Assembly (NCBI GenBank): GCA_002338505.1
Contig: DDIK01000022.1
Span: 1-21,586, forward strand
DNA from: Bacteriovorax sp. UBA1852
GTDB lineage: Bacteria > Bdellovibrionota > Bacteriovoracia > Bacteriovoracales > Bacteriovoracaceae
Direction of reading: 5' to 3'
DNA: 21,586 nucleotides
The notes beneath the pieces were generated by a model that was given only the letters and a program-made list of their open reading frames with translations, did not search any database and was not told where the DNA came from. Made by a program: the position numbers and the translations under genes. Below are positions 1 through 8,176 of the stretch, in pieces. Within the stretch, counting starts at the first letter, position 1; each line of letters starts with the position of its first letter.

Positions 1-18
1 GAAATAGAATGAGAATTT

Positions 19-2886
19 TCATAGGATACCTTCCATTGGATAGTCATTTTTATAAACATCTGAACATTTTATCTCACTTATCGGAGTAATTCCACCAGCT
101 CTAGACCTAAGATCATTAACAAATTCTGAGATGCCAGCCCGCCCATTAGTAAGTAAATCATACTTTCCTAGAATATGCTGCAAGTAGTATAAACCATAAT
201 AACTTGTTTCGTTCTTATACCAACTACAAACATTTGCATCAACTTCTGGTAAGCCTAACTCATTATATAAATTAGGTATACTTTGAGTAGTTTCAGGAAC
301 CTTAAGGCCTCCATAGGCGACAGGGTCATACTTATTCGTGAATATATGGCTTGTTTTGTTGTTATCAGTAAAGGGCTCTGATATTGAGAAAAGGAGTGTC
401 GACTTTCCAATATGAGTCTCTAATAAGTCAAGAGACTTTGGAATATAGATATCCACACTTGAATTATTTGCATTTATAGCAAATAGATCATGCTTGTTAC
501 TAGTGCTTGTCAACTCTAGTACCCCCTCTGTTCTGCGTCCATCTTCATTTCTGGACAAGATAAGATTAGAGTCATCCCATAAGCCGGTCCACTCTACACT
601 ACTAGAAAGCTCGGCTTTGACCTTGAGAACTTTAAAGCCATCAATAGTGGCTATCTTATTATAGTAGCTAGACTTAAGAGACATTGCTCTTGGAGTGCTC
701 TCTATGTTCTCAATTGATAAATAGTAAAATTGACCAATACTTTCTCCTGCGACAAATTGATTTGCTATTGCGTGCCTATATGTATTGAAGGTAATATTAT
801 AAGTATCTTCAAGTGCAGATGGAGATAGTCTTTGAATTTCATTTCCTTGCTTATCGTATATTTCGGAATTGAAACTTGCTCGGGTATCGGACTTAAGTGC
901 AACCATAACTTCATTCAAGTTATTCATTTCAGAAAGATCAACTTTAAAGTTTTTTACTTCATGTGGATGAAAATTTAAGTTTATTTCATTACTTGTCAGT
1001 TTTGAAACTTTTGCAGAAGTGCTTAGTATTGCTTCTGCTTCGTAATTCGCACACCCTAGATCATTACTAATTAGCGCCTTTAAATCAAATCGAGCCAAAA
1101 GCGAATCACCAGCACGGACAAAATACTCATTTATACCTTTTTTCTTAACAAAAAGTTGAGACACTCTGATGCTATTTTGACTATCAATATATACAGGATC
1201 AGTATCTGTCTCTTCCGAAGGAATTAAAATTGATACTCTGGTGGCTAAAGTTGAAGATTCACCAGGTAAGAGCCTCTTTAAGTAGTAGTAATCTATATTA
1301 TATCCTTCCCCGAAATTAAAACTGTAAGAAATGGAGTCTTCTCCATAGTTCTCTTCGAAGCTATTCTCTATATCAAGCAGAACTTTCTCAGATGACTCTA
1401 TCTTATTGCCACTTTCTTCAAGGTCTCTAAGTTTTACATGAAAGTGGTCTTTGTGTTTTTCTTTGTTTTTTATTACATCTCTCATCATGTCGCCTGAGCT
1501 TAAACAGGTTGAGTCAACATAGTTTGCGAAATCACTTAAAACAGACCTTGTTTTTATTTGTGTGCTAAGAAGATCAAAATCTTTACTTACAACATAAAGT
1601 TCTTCTACATACTGCGAAAGATTATCATTATTTAAAAAGTTCTCAATCGCTATGGCATCCTCGGTACTGGTAATCTCCTTAGTACTTTGATAGCCAAAAG
1701 AGGAGTTTGTTATTTCATTTGTCTTGGCCCATCGAATATCAACAGATAGGCCGTCATTGTGGTCCGAGTGTCCTAAGTCACTCTCGAGTCGACTATCAAA
1801 ACCCTGAATACCGTTAAAATCATTAAACAGAATATCGTAAAACTTTAAAGATCCACCTACTGTAAATCTTGCAATAGTTCCCGTCATAGATCCGAACAAG
1901 TTCCTATGAGAATATGACACCCAATCATCTCCACCCACTTCACCATCACGAATACTGTAGCGATCATTTTGAAAGTATCCTGTTTCATGCCACTCACCAC
2001 CATAAATAACATTGTTACCCGAAAGGCTTATAAGGTTTCTAAACAACTCTTTATCTTCATCTGTCTTTGCACACCCTCTACCAGTGAGCAAGTTAGTTGT
2101 CTTGTTTCTAGAGATTAAGCATACACGTGCATAATTTTCATTTATTACGACTTGTCCACTTTTATAATGAAAAACGCTTTTTCCAAAGTCTAAATACTTA
2201 TCGTCAAAAGATAGTTCTTTGCATTGAGTGAAGCTTGATGCAGTCTCTGGGCAGATCACAATAGAAAGAGTATCATTGATTTCAACATCCTCTTTTCTGT
2301 ACTTCACTTCGATACCGACTTCTCTGGTGTTGTCGGTCACATAAACATCAAAATTGGTCGGAAATAGCCCTGTCGGAATATTTCTATATTTATCACCTTT
2401 TTGCTTACCAACTATGTCAAAAAGATAAACATTCTTAATGTCTTTAAAATTAAAGAATACTTTAGACTGCACTACAGAGTCCTCTCCTGTTGAGGCAATC
2501 GCATGTGGAAAAATCAAGCTTCTACTTACAACTGTATCATTGTCTTGAAAAAACCTTGCATATAACTCATACTCAATCCTGTCACCCGCATTAGCTTTTA
2601 TCGTTAAACTGTTCAGAAGATTATTAATCATGTTTGGAGTGCTTATATCACTCAGTTTTATAACTCTGTGTTCTCGACTTTTCTGAGTAATGTTCGACAG
2701 TCTAACAACAATAAACGAATTACTAGAAGTACTGTTAAAGATAAAAGGAAGTGATACTCTCTTTTTACTTTCCGGTTGTATAAGCAAGCTTTTTAGGTGT
2801 ATCTCTCCATATCTTTCAATCTTTCTGCTTCGGGACCTGGAGGAGGCGGTGGAATTTCTCAAGATCTTGATAAGCTTGTTGTTCAA
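19..2886 (-). CDS. Large probable exported protein with LAS-type zinc peptidase motifs; N-terminus probably lost
   Basis: A 955-residue frame. Residues 374-383 read SDHNDGLSVD, matching the SxHxxGxxxD zinc motif of M15/LAS peptidases, and residues 480-483 (DHFH) supply the HxH motif. Predicted zinc ligands are H376, D383 and H483, with H481 nearby. That family cleaves peptidoglycan peptides or D-Ala bonds, so a murein-active role is likely but unproven. The flanking roughly 350 N-terminal and 450 C-terminal residues look like beta-rich modules that I do not recognise. Many scattered cysteines suggest an exported protein, yet there is no signal peptide. The only start is a TTG at 2886, lying antisense inside another coding fragment, and the first internal Met is residue 86. 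Real coding probably begins near residue 22 (about 2823), so the 5' end was likely replaced by a rearrangement. The coding frame is secure; the start and function are less so. Confidence 0.7.
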   Translation of the reverse strand: MNNKLIKILRNSTASSRSRSRKIERYGEIHLKSLLIQPESKKRVSLPFIFNSTSSNSFIVVRLSNITQKSREHRVIKLSDISTPNMINNLLNSLTIKANAGDRIEYELYARFFQDNDTVVSRSLIFPHAIASTGEDSVVQSKVFFNFKDIKNVYLFDIVGKQKGDKYRNIPTGLFPTNFDVYVTDNTREVGIEVKYRKEDVEINDTLSIVICPETASSFTQCKELSFDDKYLDFGKSVFHYKSGQVVINENYARVCLISRNKTTNLLTGRGCAKTDEDKELFRNLISLSGNNVIYGGEWHETGYFQNDRYSIRDGEVGGDDWVSYSHRNLFGSMTGTIARFTVGGSLKFYDILFNDFNGIQGFDSRLESDLGHSDHNDGLSVDIRWAKTNEITNSSFGYQSTKEITSTEDAIAIENFLNNDNLSQYVEELYVVSKDFDLLSTQIKTRSVLSDFANYVDSTCLSSGDMMRDVIKNKEKHKDHFHVKLRDLEESGNKIESSEKVLLDIENSFEENYGEDSISYSFNFGEGYNIDYYYLKRLLPGESSTLATRVSILIPSEETDTDPVYIDSQNSIRVSQLFVKKKGINEYFVRAGDSLLARFDLKALISNDLGCANYEAEAILSTSAKVSKLTSNEINLNFHPHEVKNFKVDLSEMNNLNEVMVALKSDTRASFNSEIYDKQGNEIQRLSPSALEDTYNITFNTYRHAIANQFVAGESIGQFYYLSIENIESTPRAMSLKSSYYNKIATIDGFKVLKVKAELSSSVEWTGLWDDSNLILSRNEDGRRTEGVLELTSTSNKHDLFAINANNSSVDIYIPKSLDLLETHIGKSTLLFSISEPFTDNNKTSHIFTNKYDPVAYGGLKVPETTQSIPNLYNELGLPEVDANVCSWYKNETSYYGLYYLQHILGKYDLLTNGRAGISEFVNDLRSRAGGITPISEIKCSDVYKNDYPMEGIL

Positions 2887-3120
2887 AATTCTAAGATTGA
2901 GGCCATTCTTACTAAAGATGGTGTTTATTCTCGCTTAGAGGACATTGTGGAGGGTTTTGAGCCTGTTAAGGGTATTAAGGTCAAGAAGACTCACTCTATC
3001 TTTGATGTTGAGAACAAGGGCGTATTAGACGTTTCTAAGATCCTTTTAAGCAATGGTTCTTCTATTGATCTAACTTTCAAAGTTGTTGATGGTGGAGACA
3101 TGGGTGGTGGTGGAAATTAA
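2797..3120 (+). pseudogene. C-terminal fragment of an unknown Gly-rich protein
   Basis: This open frame begins at a GTG at 2797, but plausible protein sequence starts only near 2826 with GPGGGGG. It continues through a mixed alpha/beta stretch of about 80 residues (containing LVVQNSKIEAIL and LLSNGSSIDLTF) and ends in GGDMGGGGN before a TAA. Codon choice is like that of neighbouring real genes. There is no ribosome binding site, and the first codons overlap the minus-strand peptidase gene head to head. The natural reading is the tail of a longer protein whose front was removed at the same breakpoint that decapitated the peptidase gene. It could instead be a short intact gene. I do not recognise the family. 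Confidence 0.5.
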
Positions 3121-3126
3121 ACAATG

Positions 3127-3130
3127 AGGA
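3127..3130 (+). promoter_or_regulatory. Ribosome binding site that decides the receiver-gene start
   Basis: AGGA lies five bases before the ATG at 3136. The upstream in-frame ATG at 3124 has no Shine-Dalgarno sequence and overlaps this one, so 3136 is the better start. Confidence 0.55.
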
Positions 3131-3135
3131 TTAAC

Positions 3136-3783
3136 ATGTTCCGGAATAAGAAAGAAAGTAAGCTTATAATTAATGATATAGTAGAAGACAATACGTTTGA
3201 TCCCACCTCAAAGAGAGTTAGTACACCTATATTAATAATAGACGATAACAAATTTGCTCAGATAGACAATTTACGAAATAACGACTTTAAGGTTACCCAA
3301 ATTGAAGACTTAGACGACTTCGCTAAATTAAAAGGTTATGCAATTATTTTATGCGATATTGACGGAGTAGGATTAAAGTTAGGATTTAAAGATGGCGCAG
3401 ACTTGATGGTAGAGATAAAAAAAAGATATCCAATGAAGCCATTAATCGCTTACTCTTCAAGAGATTATAAAATTGACAAAATCTCTTCTAAAGTTAATCA
3501 AACAATGGATAAAGATCTTGCATTACCGTTATGGATAAAAAATATCGATAATTTGATCAGAGACTTATACAACCCTAAAGCACAGTGGCTTGAAGCGAGA
3601 AAACTACTACTAGAAAGAAATGTAGATATTTATACAGTTGCAAAATTAGAAAGCGACTTCATTAAACATATGAATGAAAAAAACGTAAAAAGCTTCAACA
3701 CATCTGAACTTGTCAATATTTTACATGACAATGTAAAGCCTATCATTCAAAGCTTAATTGCAAACTATATATTTGCGGGATAA
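3136..3783 (+). CDS. Stand-alone response-regulator receiver protein
   Basis: A 215-residue protein from the ATG at 3136 (219 from 3124). Numbered from 3124, residues 35-135 form a CheY-like receiver: acidic pair D40-D41 in LIIDDN, phospho-acceptor D78 in CDIDG, switch serine at 111/112 in AYSSRD, and lysine K130 in MDKD. An N-terminal tail of about 30 residues precedes it, and about 70 mostly helical C-terminal residues follow with no recognisable HTH, GGDEF or other output domain. It presumably accepts phosphate from the histidine kinase encoded nine bases downstream. Output may be by protein-protein contact through the helical C-terminus. The receiver call is firm; the target is unknown. 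Confidence 0.8.
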   Translation: MFRNKKESKLIINDIVEDNTFDPTSKRVSTPILIIDDNKFAQIDNLRNNDFKVTQIEDLDDFAKLKGYAIILCDIDGVGLKLGFKDGADLMVEIKKRYPMKPLIAYSSRDYKIDKISSKVNQTMDKDLALPLWIKNIDNLIRDLYNPKAQWLEARKLLLERNVDIYTVAKLESDFIKHMNEKNVKSFNTSELVNILHDNVKPIIQSLIANYIFAG

Positions 3784-3792
3784 AAACTTTTC

Positions 3793-4884
3793 ATGTTTGT
3801 TGTACCGAATCATAAGAATGGATCCAAAGAACTTGAAAATGGTTCCTTAGTAAAGCTATGCAGTTTTTGCGAAACGAACTTTATAAAAAAAACATGCCAA
3901 AAATTTTATAAAAAAATTGATACTGTAGGGATAAAGACATGCCCATACGGATTTTCTGTATACTCTTTTTTACATAAGGATAATTTTTATCACTTTTCAG
4001 GGCTAAGATCATCAAAAAGCGATGTTATTAAACTTAAAAAAGGAAGTAGACTCCCTGAACACCACCTTGGAGATCAAGTTTTATTAGACCTTGAGCAATT
4101 ATATAGAAGCAATATTACCTCTAACGATAAGATAGACGATTATAGAGATTTTATACATGACGCAAGAAATATTAATTCTCAATTAAAAGGGCAGCTAGAG
4201 TATATAAGAGAAAATCTATCCAACCATGAAGGCTTCGACTTGTCTCATTTTGAGAGACGAGTCACAAGTTCATGGCATGCATCTCAACTACTATCCGTAA
4301 GAATGGACTATTTAAAGTATAAGACAAATCCTAAATCAGTTAAATTGCATGATGTTAACTTACATGGAAAATGTATTAAAGCAATAAAGGTACTTCTGCC
4401 TGATGCTAAGCTTAAGCAGCTTGACTTTTGCAATGATAAAATAGGAAGCACGTTTGGATCAATACTTGGGCATGATTTTATAGAATTAATACCGCTTTTA
4501 TTATTGGAAAACTCTATCAAATACTCTCCTGAGAGAGGTAAGGTAAAACTTAAAATAAAAGAAAATGGTAATGTAATTGTATTAAAAATCTCTAATTATG
4601 GACCTCCAATTTCTATAGAGGAAATCTCTTCACTTTCAAAGAAGCGTGTAAGGAGTAAAAATGCAATCAGCTATGGATTCGCCGGAGACGGAAAAGGTTT
4701 AGCTATAGTTAATGATCTATGTAAACTGTTTGATTTAAGACTAAAGATTGAAACAAACGATAAGGAATCATATATAAACGAGAACAAAAAATATGAGCTT
4801 TTTACTATAACAGTAAGTGGATCTATAAATCAAAAAGACTTTTATAGAGATAAAATCAAAAAGAGGCAGACTAACTTATTTTGA
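3793..4884 (+). CDS. Soluble histidine kinase with an N-terminal four-cysteine cluster
   Basis: 363 residues with no membrane segment. Residues 1-100 hold C23-x2-C26-x8-C35-x14-C50, ending in TCPYGFS, a spacing that suggests a metal or Fe-S sensor. The phospho-acceptor helix carries H122 in FIHDARN. The ATPase domain shows an N-box around E229-N230 (LLLENSIKYSPE), a G1-like NYGPP at 258-262 in which the usual Asp is Asn, and a G2 loop GDGKGLAIV near 288-295. The gene starts nine bases after the receiver gene with no visible Shine-Dalgarno sequence, so translation is probably coupled. The pair likely forms a cytoplasmic two-component system, perhaps reading redox, oxygen or a metal. The kinase fold is confident; the ligand is inference. 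The Asn at G1 may weaken nucleotide binding. Confidence 0.82.
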   Translation: MFVVPNHKNGSKELENGSLVKLCSFCETNFIKKTCQKFYKKIDTVGIKTCPYGFSVYSFLHKDNFYHFSGLRSSKSDVIKLKKGSRLPEHHLGDQVLLDLEQLYRSNITSNDKIDDYRDFIHDARNINSQLKGQLEYIRENLSNHEGFDLSHFERRVTSSWHASQLLSVRMDYLKYKTNPKSVKLHDVNLHGKCIKAIKVLLPDAKLKQLDFCNDKIGSTFGSILGHDFIELIPLLLLENSIKYSPERGKVKLKIKENGNVIVLKISNYGPPISIEEISSLSKKRVRSKNAISYGFAGDGKGLAIVNDLCKLFDLRLKIETNDKESYINENKKYELFTITVSGSINQKDFYRDKIKKRQTNLF

Positions 4885-5399
4885 ATACTACTTGTCTAAG
4901 AATTAGAAATGACTAATGCCTCTTTTGTATAGCAAGATCATAATACTCAGAATACTTCAGGTTCTCACATATCTGAGTATTACTCCCATCACCCGTTTTA
5001 ACAATCTTTCTCAGCCCTAAGACCACTGTATAAGCATAAAATATAACTTAAGATATTCGTTGGAGGAATTGGAACGTCAGTAAATATACAAACTATTTCA
5101 TCGCACAAATCTGTCAAGACCATCAAGGCCGAAAATGTCCTCTTTTTTAAGCTTCGTAATTTGTATTTTAAAATTACCAAGTAAAGTTAATTAAACACAT
5201 TATTAAACTATCTCCATGAAGGATAGATATGAAATCAGTTGTCAAGAAACTTGTTCGTAGTACAATATCGTTAATTTAATTCCCAATGTCGTTTTACCTT
5301 ACTACAGGCTAGAAGAGATATGGAACAGATTCCTGGTAAAGAAATCTTGACTCAAGATTACGTACTGCAAGCCGATGCATTACACAAAGGAATCATTTA
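4885..5399. other. Gene-poor 515-bp gap with decayed reading frames
   Basis: No credible complete gene. On the minus strand, two partly overlapping frames (about 4998-5180, and about 4913-5058 ending at a TAG at 4913-4915) look mildly protein-like and could be one frameshifted remnant. On the plus strand, a frame of about 40 codons from about 5277 to a TAA at 5398-5400 reads protein-like, including EQIPGKEILTQDY and ADALHKG. Its stop overlaps the ATG of the lipoprotein gene. It may be a transposase or other gene tail, but I cannot assign it. The lipoprotein ribosome binding site (AAGGA, 5387-5391) and presumably its promoter lie here. No RNA gene was seen. Confidence 0.4.
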
Positions 5400-6125
5400 A
5401 TGCTAAATACTTTTATAATTTTACTATTAAGCTTTTTCATTACTTCTTGTGCGTCAAAAATGACGACGGTTTTTTATCCAACAAAAAAAGAAACATCAAA
5501 GAACTACAAGATTGGGGAAGTTACGACAACTAACACAGGTTCTCCAATGGTTACATATAAAAAGCTACAATACAAAGAACCCGAATACTTTGAGCCTGTA
5601 AAAACATTTTCAAGTAACAACATAATATTTGAGACTGATGATAGACTAGAGGTTTTTGCAACTCTTGAAGATGGAGAAAAGGTTACCAGATCAGAGAAGT
5701 TCAGTCCACATGTAACTCTTGTAATTCCAAATGATGGCGTAATGCTGAGTAACGCTATAATTAATCAGTTCTCACAACAAACAAACAAGAATCAAAAAAC
5801 GCTAAGAAATAATGGATGGTATTCTTATCCTCAGAATGTTCAAATAATTAATAACACCTGGCCGGAGGGAAAGCTATTCGATCTTAAAAAGGCGAAAGTA
5901 CCCACAAGGAATTCATTTATGTACGAGCTTATTTATAGTGGTAACGAAGGTAAAAACATCTCTCTCACCTATCGGGAATATACCGATAACCTGATTCGAT
6001 CTGCATTTAGCCAGAAACTTAACTACAACTTAGAAAATGATTCAATTATTCAATTCAGAGATTTAAAAATTAAAATAATAAGTTTTTCAAACTCAAATAT
6101 TGTTTACCAAGTACTAGGGGATTAG
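5400..6125 (+). CDS. Hypothetical lipoprotein
   Basis: 241 residues. The N-terminus is a short hydrophobic signal (residues 2-14) ending in a lipobox, ITSCAS, with the acylated cysteine at C17. The next residues are Ala, Ser and Lys rather than Asp, so Lol sorting to the outer membrane is plausible. The mature part is about 225 residues, rich in beta-prone and Asn/Thr/Tyr-containing segments, with no other cysteine and no domain I recognise. An AAGGA ribosome binding site lies eight bases upstream, and the ATG overlaps the stop of a short protein-like frame (TAATG). The lipoprotein call is solid; the function is unknown. Confidence 0.75.
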   Translation: MLNTFIILLLSFFITSCASKMTTVFYPTKKETSKNYKIGEVTTTNTGSPMVTYKKLQYKEPEYFEPVKTFSSNNIIFETDDRLEVFATLEDGEKVTRSEKFSPHVTLVIPNDGVMLSNAIINQFSQQTNKNQKTLRNNGWYSYPQNVQIINNTWPEGKLFDLKKAKVPTRNSFMYELIYSGNEGKNISLTYREYTDNLIRSAFSQKLNYNLENDSIIQFRDLKIKIISFSNSNIVYQVLGD

Positions 6126-6342
6126 TATTTTCACCGCTTTCTTTTTAAGACCTTAACTCGTTAACTGCCCCCACTATGTACTACCCCTAACTTCAAAGCT
6201 ATAGCCAATACAACCCGTCCCTGCTGGAGTCAGAAGTTAGCTGTCGATTATGTCGACTATTACGAGTCCAACATATATCAGCTGCAAGATCATTAAAATA
6301 TAAAATGTATATTAAATAAATCCATATAACTGGATCGACTAC

Positions 6343-6894
6343 TCACAGATTTCTCGTAAGGCTACCTATTTTGATTGCTTCGGCTCTTTCGCTAATCATT
6401 TTTAATTGTGCATTTAAAGATTCAACATGATTTCGAATCGACCTTGCGTCGCTTGAGTTAATTATAATGTTTGGCCCACCACTGTTTGCGTTGTTGATCT
6501 TAGCAACAATGTTATCAGAATACTCCTGTGCCAGAGATACCCTGTTGCTTGTATACTTCCCGTAATCCTCCACAAGCTCAGCTCCTACCAACTCGTGTAG
6601 ATCTTCTTTTTTAATATTGTAATATTGCTTAAAAGATTCAAAGTCTCTAATTAAATCAGCAATCATTGCTGCAAACTTTAACCACAACTCACCAACGGCA
6701 ATTAAAATTGGTGCTGTAAGCCCTGAAAATATTGGCTTCCAAAAAGAATAATCATAGCCAATTACATACGTCTTAAGATCATCCTGTGAAGTTAGTTTTG
6801 CAAAATAAACCAACGCTGGATAATTCCAATAAATAAAGCTAATAATAAAACCAAAGAATATAGGGTGCTTCATTCTGTCTTTAAATAATTCCAT
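6343..6894 (-). CDS. Small membrane protein with C-terminal coiled-coil-like tail
   Basis: 183 residues. Two hydrophobic segments lie at about 11-32 (IFFGFIISFIYWNYPALVYF) and 55-77, separated by a short loop. A charged, mostly helical cytoplasmic-type tail of about 100 residues ends with a coiled-coil-like stretch at about 150-178. There is no signal peptide and no recognised domain. The start (an FKDR-HP-FFGF-type beginning) resembles small inner-membrane proteins often found in accessory regions, but that is memory-based and weak. No Shine-Dalgarno sequence is visible. A TATATA at 6901-6906 sits six bases before the ATG, so a leaderless transcript is possible. It is the last gene of the leftward cassette that begins with the nucleotidyltransferase; co-transcription is not proven because the gap to the upstream gene is 116 bases. 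Confidence 0.65.
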   Translation of the reverse strand: MELFKDRMKHPIFFGFIISFIYWNYPALVYFAKLTSQDDLKTYVIGYDYSFWKPIFSGLTAPILIAVGELWLKFAAMIADLIRDFESFKQYYNIKKEDLHELVGAELVEDYGKYTSNRVSLAQEYSDNIVAKINNANSGGPNIIINSSDARSIRNHVESLNAQLKMISERAEAIKIGSLTRNL

Positions 6895-7010
6895 AAATTT
6901 TATATAGCACTAGTGATATAAAGAATGGATACATTTATAAAATTTACAGTATTTTAGGGTAAAACTAGATCTTTAAAGGGAAAATATCATAAAAAATGGC
7001 ACAGACAATG

Positions 7011-7490
7011 CTATAGATTTTTGCTTATAACCAGATTCTTTAACTCTTTAACCATATCTTCCTTTTTGTAAAATGGAGTTAATAAATTTAAATGCACATA
7101 CAAAGCAGAAACAATAATCCATATAAAGATGAACTCATGCAATTTACTTAAACTTTCCTCTTGAATAAGGAGTGTAACGAAGGATGTTATAGTAAGAGAT
7201 ATAGTAAACGCAAGATATTTAGCAATCTTAACAAGACATGAGTTTTCAAAAAAACCATCAAGCTCACCTTCTAAGTTTGCTATTCCCTTAATAAGATCTT
7301 TAAAAAAGCACTTATACACGGCAAGTAAAGTGAGTCCAATAATAACTGAAATAATAAATATTATCCACTCAGAAGGTTCATTCTGCGCTCTTGTAAATAA
7401 AAACGCTCCGAACATCATTGCAGGGATAAAAAGTACTCTAAAGAAATAATAACCAGTTATAATAAACTTAGGTTTTTTGAATAAACTCAT
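7011..7490 (-). CDS. Four-helix membrane protein, unknown
   Basis: 159 residues with four predicted membrane helices at about 11-33, 41-60, 87-109 and 117-137. The N-terminus is basic (LFKKPK) and the short C-terminal tail is Lys-rich (YKKEDMVKELKN). The central loop (61-86) is amphipathic with acidic residues. No signal peptide or known motif. The gene lies 52 bases after the stop of the HTH protein on the same strand, so it may share that operon, and another membrane protein follows. In an accessory cassette, small multi-helix proteins can be effectors, pores or immunity proteins, but nothing in this sequence picks one. The coding call rests on length, hydrophobic pattern and codon use. Confidence 0.62.
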   Translation of the reverse strand: MSLFKKPKFIITGYYFFRVLFIPAMMFGAFLFTRAQNEPSEWIIFIISVIIGLTLLAVYKCFFKDLIKGIANLEGELDGFFENSCLVKIAKYLAFTISLTITSFVTLLIQEESLSKLHEFIFIWIIVSALYVHLNLLTPFYKKEDMVKELKNLVISKNL

Positions 7491-7542
7491 ACTCTGATAA
7501 TACTATATTTTGAAAGATATTTGGAATAAGATTTATTAACGG

Positions 7543-8175
7543 CTAAGCAATCAATTTATACTCATTAAATACCAAAGTAACTCTAGAGGGCGAGATATTT
7601 AATTCCTTAGCTATTCTATAAGGAGTATCAAAGCCTCTTTCAATTACTGTGATGATCTCACTTCTCCAATTAGCTCCATAGCGAAACCTATTCGCGTATT
7701 GAGGGTTTAATTTGATAAGTTGCTCTTTCGACAATATATCCTCATGTCTTATTCTTAAATGACCTTTTGGAGTTTTGATATTTAAAGACTCTAGATATTC
7801 AACACCTCCATCCATTTTATGAGCCGTTTTTTGAGGTATCCCACCTATCCATACTTCACTTTTAAAAGGTATGAGAAGCTTTTTAAAGCGATGATCTTTC
7901 ATATCCATCATACGAGCAGCAAGAGCAATAACCCAAGGGCAATCGCCTCTATACTCTATTCCTTGCTGATAATATTTAATAAGTTTATCAGCCACGAGGT
8001 GAAGTCCATGAATTTCAACCCAACTAAGAACTAAACTTAAAAGTCTTGAATCGTTATCAACTTCATAAAGAGCATCAACGATAGTTTTCTCTATATCCAC
8101 ATATTCTTTAGATTTCTTCTGAGCTGAATTAACCCTAAATCCAATTTTTTGTAGTCTGAAGTATAAATCATTCAT
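7543..8175 (-). CDS. HTH protein paired with a nucleotidyltransferase (candidate regulator/antitoxin)
   Basis: 210 residues. Residues 1-165 are an uncharacterised, largely helical region (including DCPWVIALAARMM and IGGIPQKTAHKM). Residues 170-206 (around WRSEIITVIERGFDTP and RIAKELNISPSRV) form a convincing helix-turn-helix close to the C-terminus, with the recognition helix near 195-206. The ATG follows the nucleotidyltransferase stop after a single base, so translation is almost certainly coupled and the two products are likely made in fixed ratio. That arrangement is typical of nucleotidyltransferase toxin-antitoxin-like modules such as AbiE, where the partner is a DNA-binding antitoxin, but this protein does not show the AbiEi layout of an N-terminal winged helix. 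It is a good candidate to bind the palindrome upstream of the operon. HTH confident; antitoxin role inferred. Confidence 0.7.
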   Translation of the reverse strand: MNDLYFRLQKIGFRVNSAQKKSKEYVDIEKTIVDALYEVDNDSRLLSLVLSWVEIHGLHLVADKLIKYYQQGIEYRGDCPWVIALAARMMDMKDHRFKKLLIPFKSEVWIGGIPQKTAHKMDGGVEYLESLNIKTPKGHLRIRHEDILSKEQLIKLNPQYANRFRYGANWRSEIITVIERGFDTPYRIAKELNISPSRVTLVFNEYKLIA

Positions 8176-8176
8176 T

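Noticed and set aside
4859..4926. 10-bp inverted repeat (AAAAGAGGCA / TGCCTCTTTT) at the end of the histidine kinase gene
   Set aside because: The loop is 48 bases and the T-run is part of the stem, so it is not a credible intrinsic terminator.
4913..5180. Minus-strand open frames in the gap after the kinase gene
   Set aside because: Two short frames with no ribosome binding site and no recognisable motif; possibly a decayed gene, but not supportable as a feature beyond the gap note.
6187..6240. 8-bp inverted repeat CTAACTTC / GAAGTTAG between the lipoprotein and membrane-protein genes
   Set aside because: Short stem, 38-base loop, no T-run; expected by chance in AT-rich DNA.
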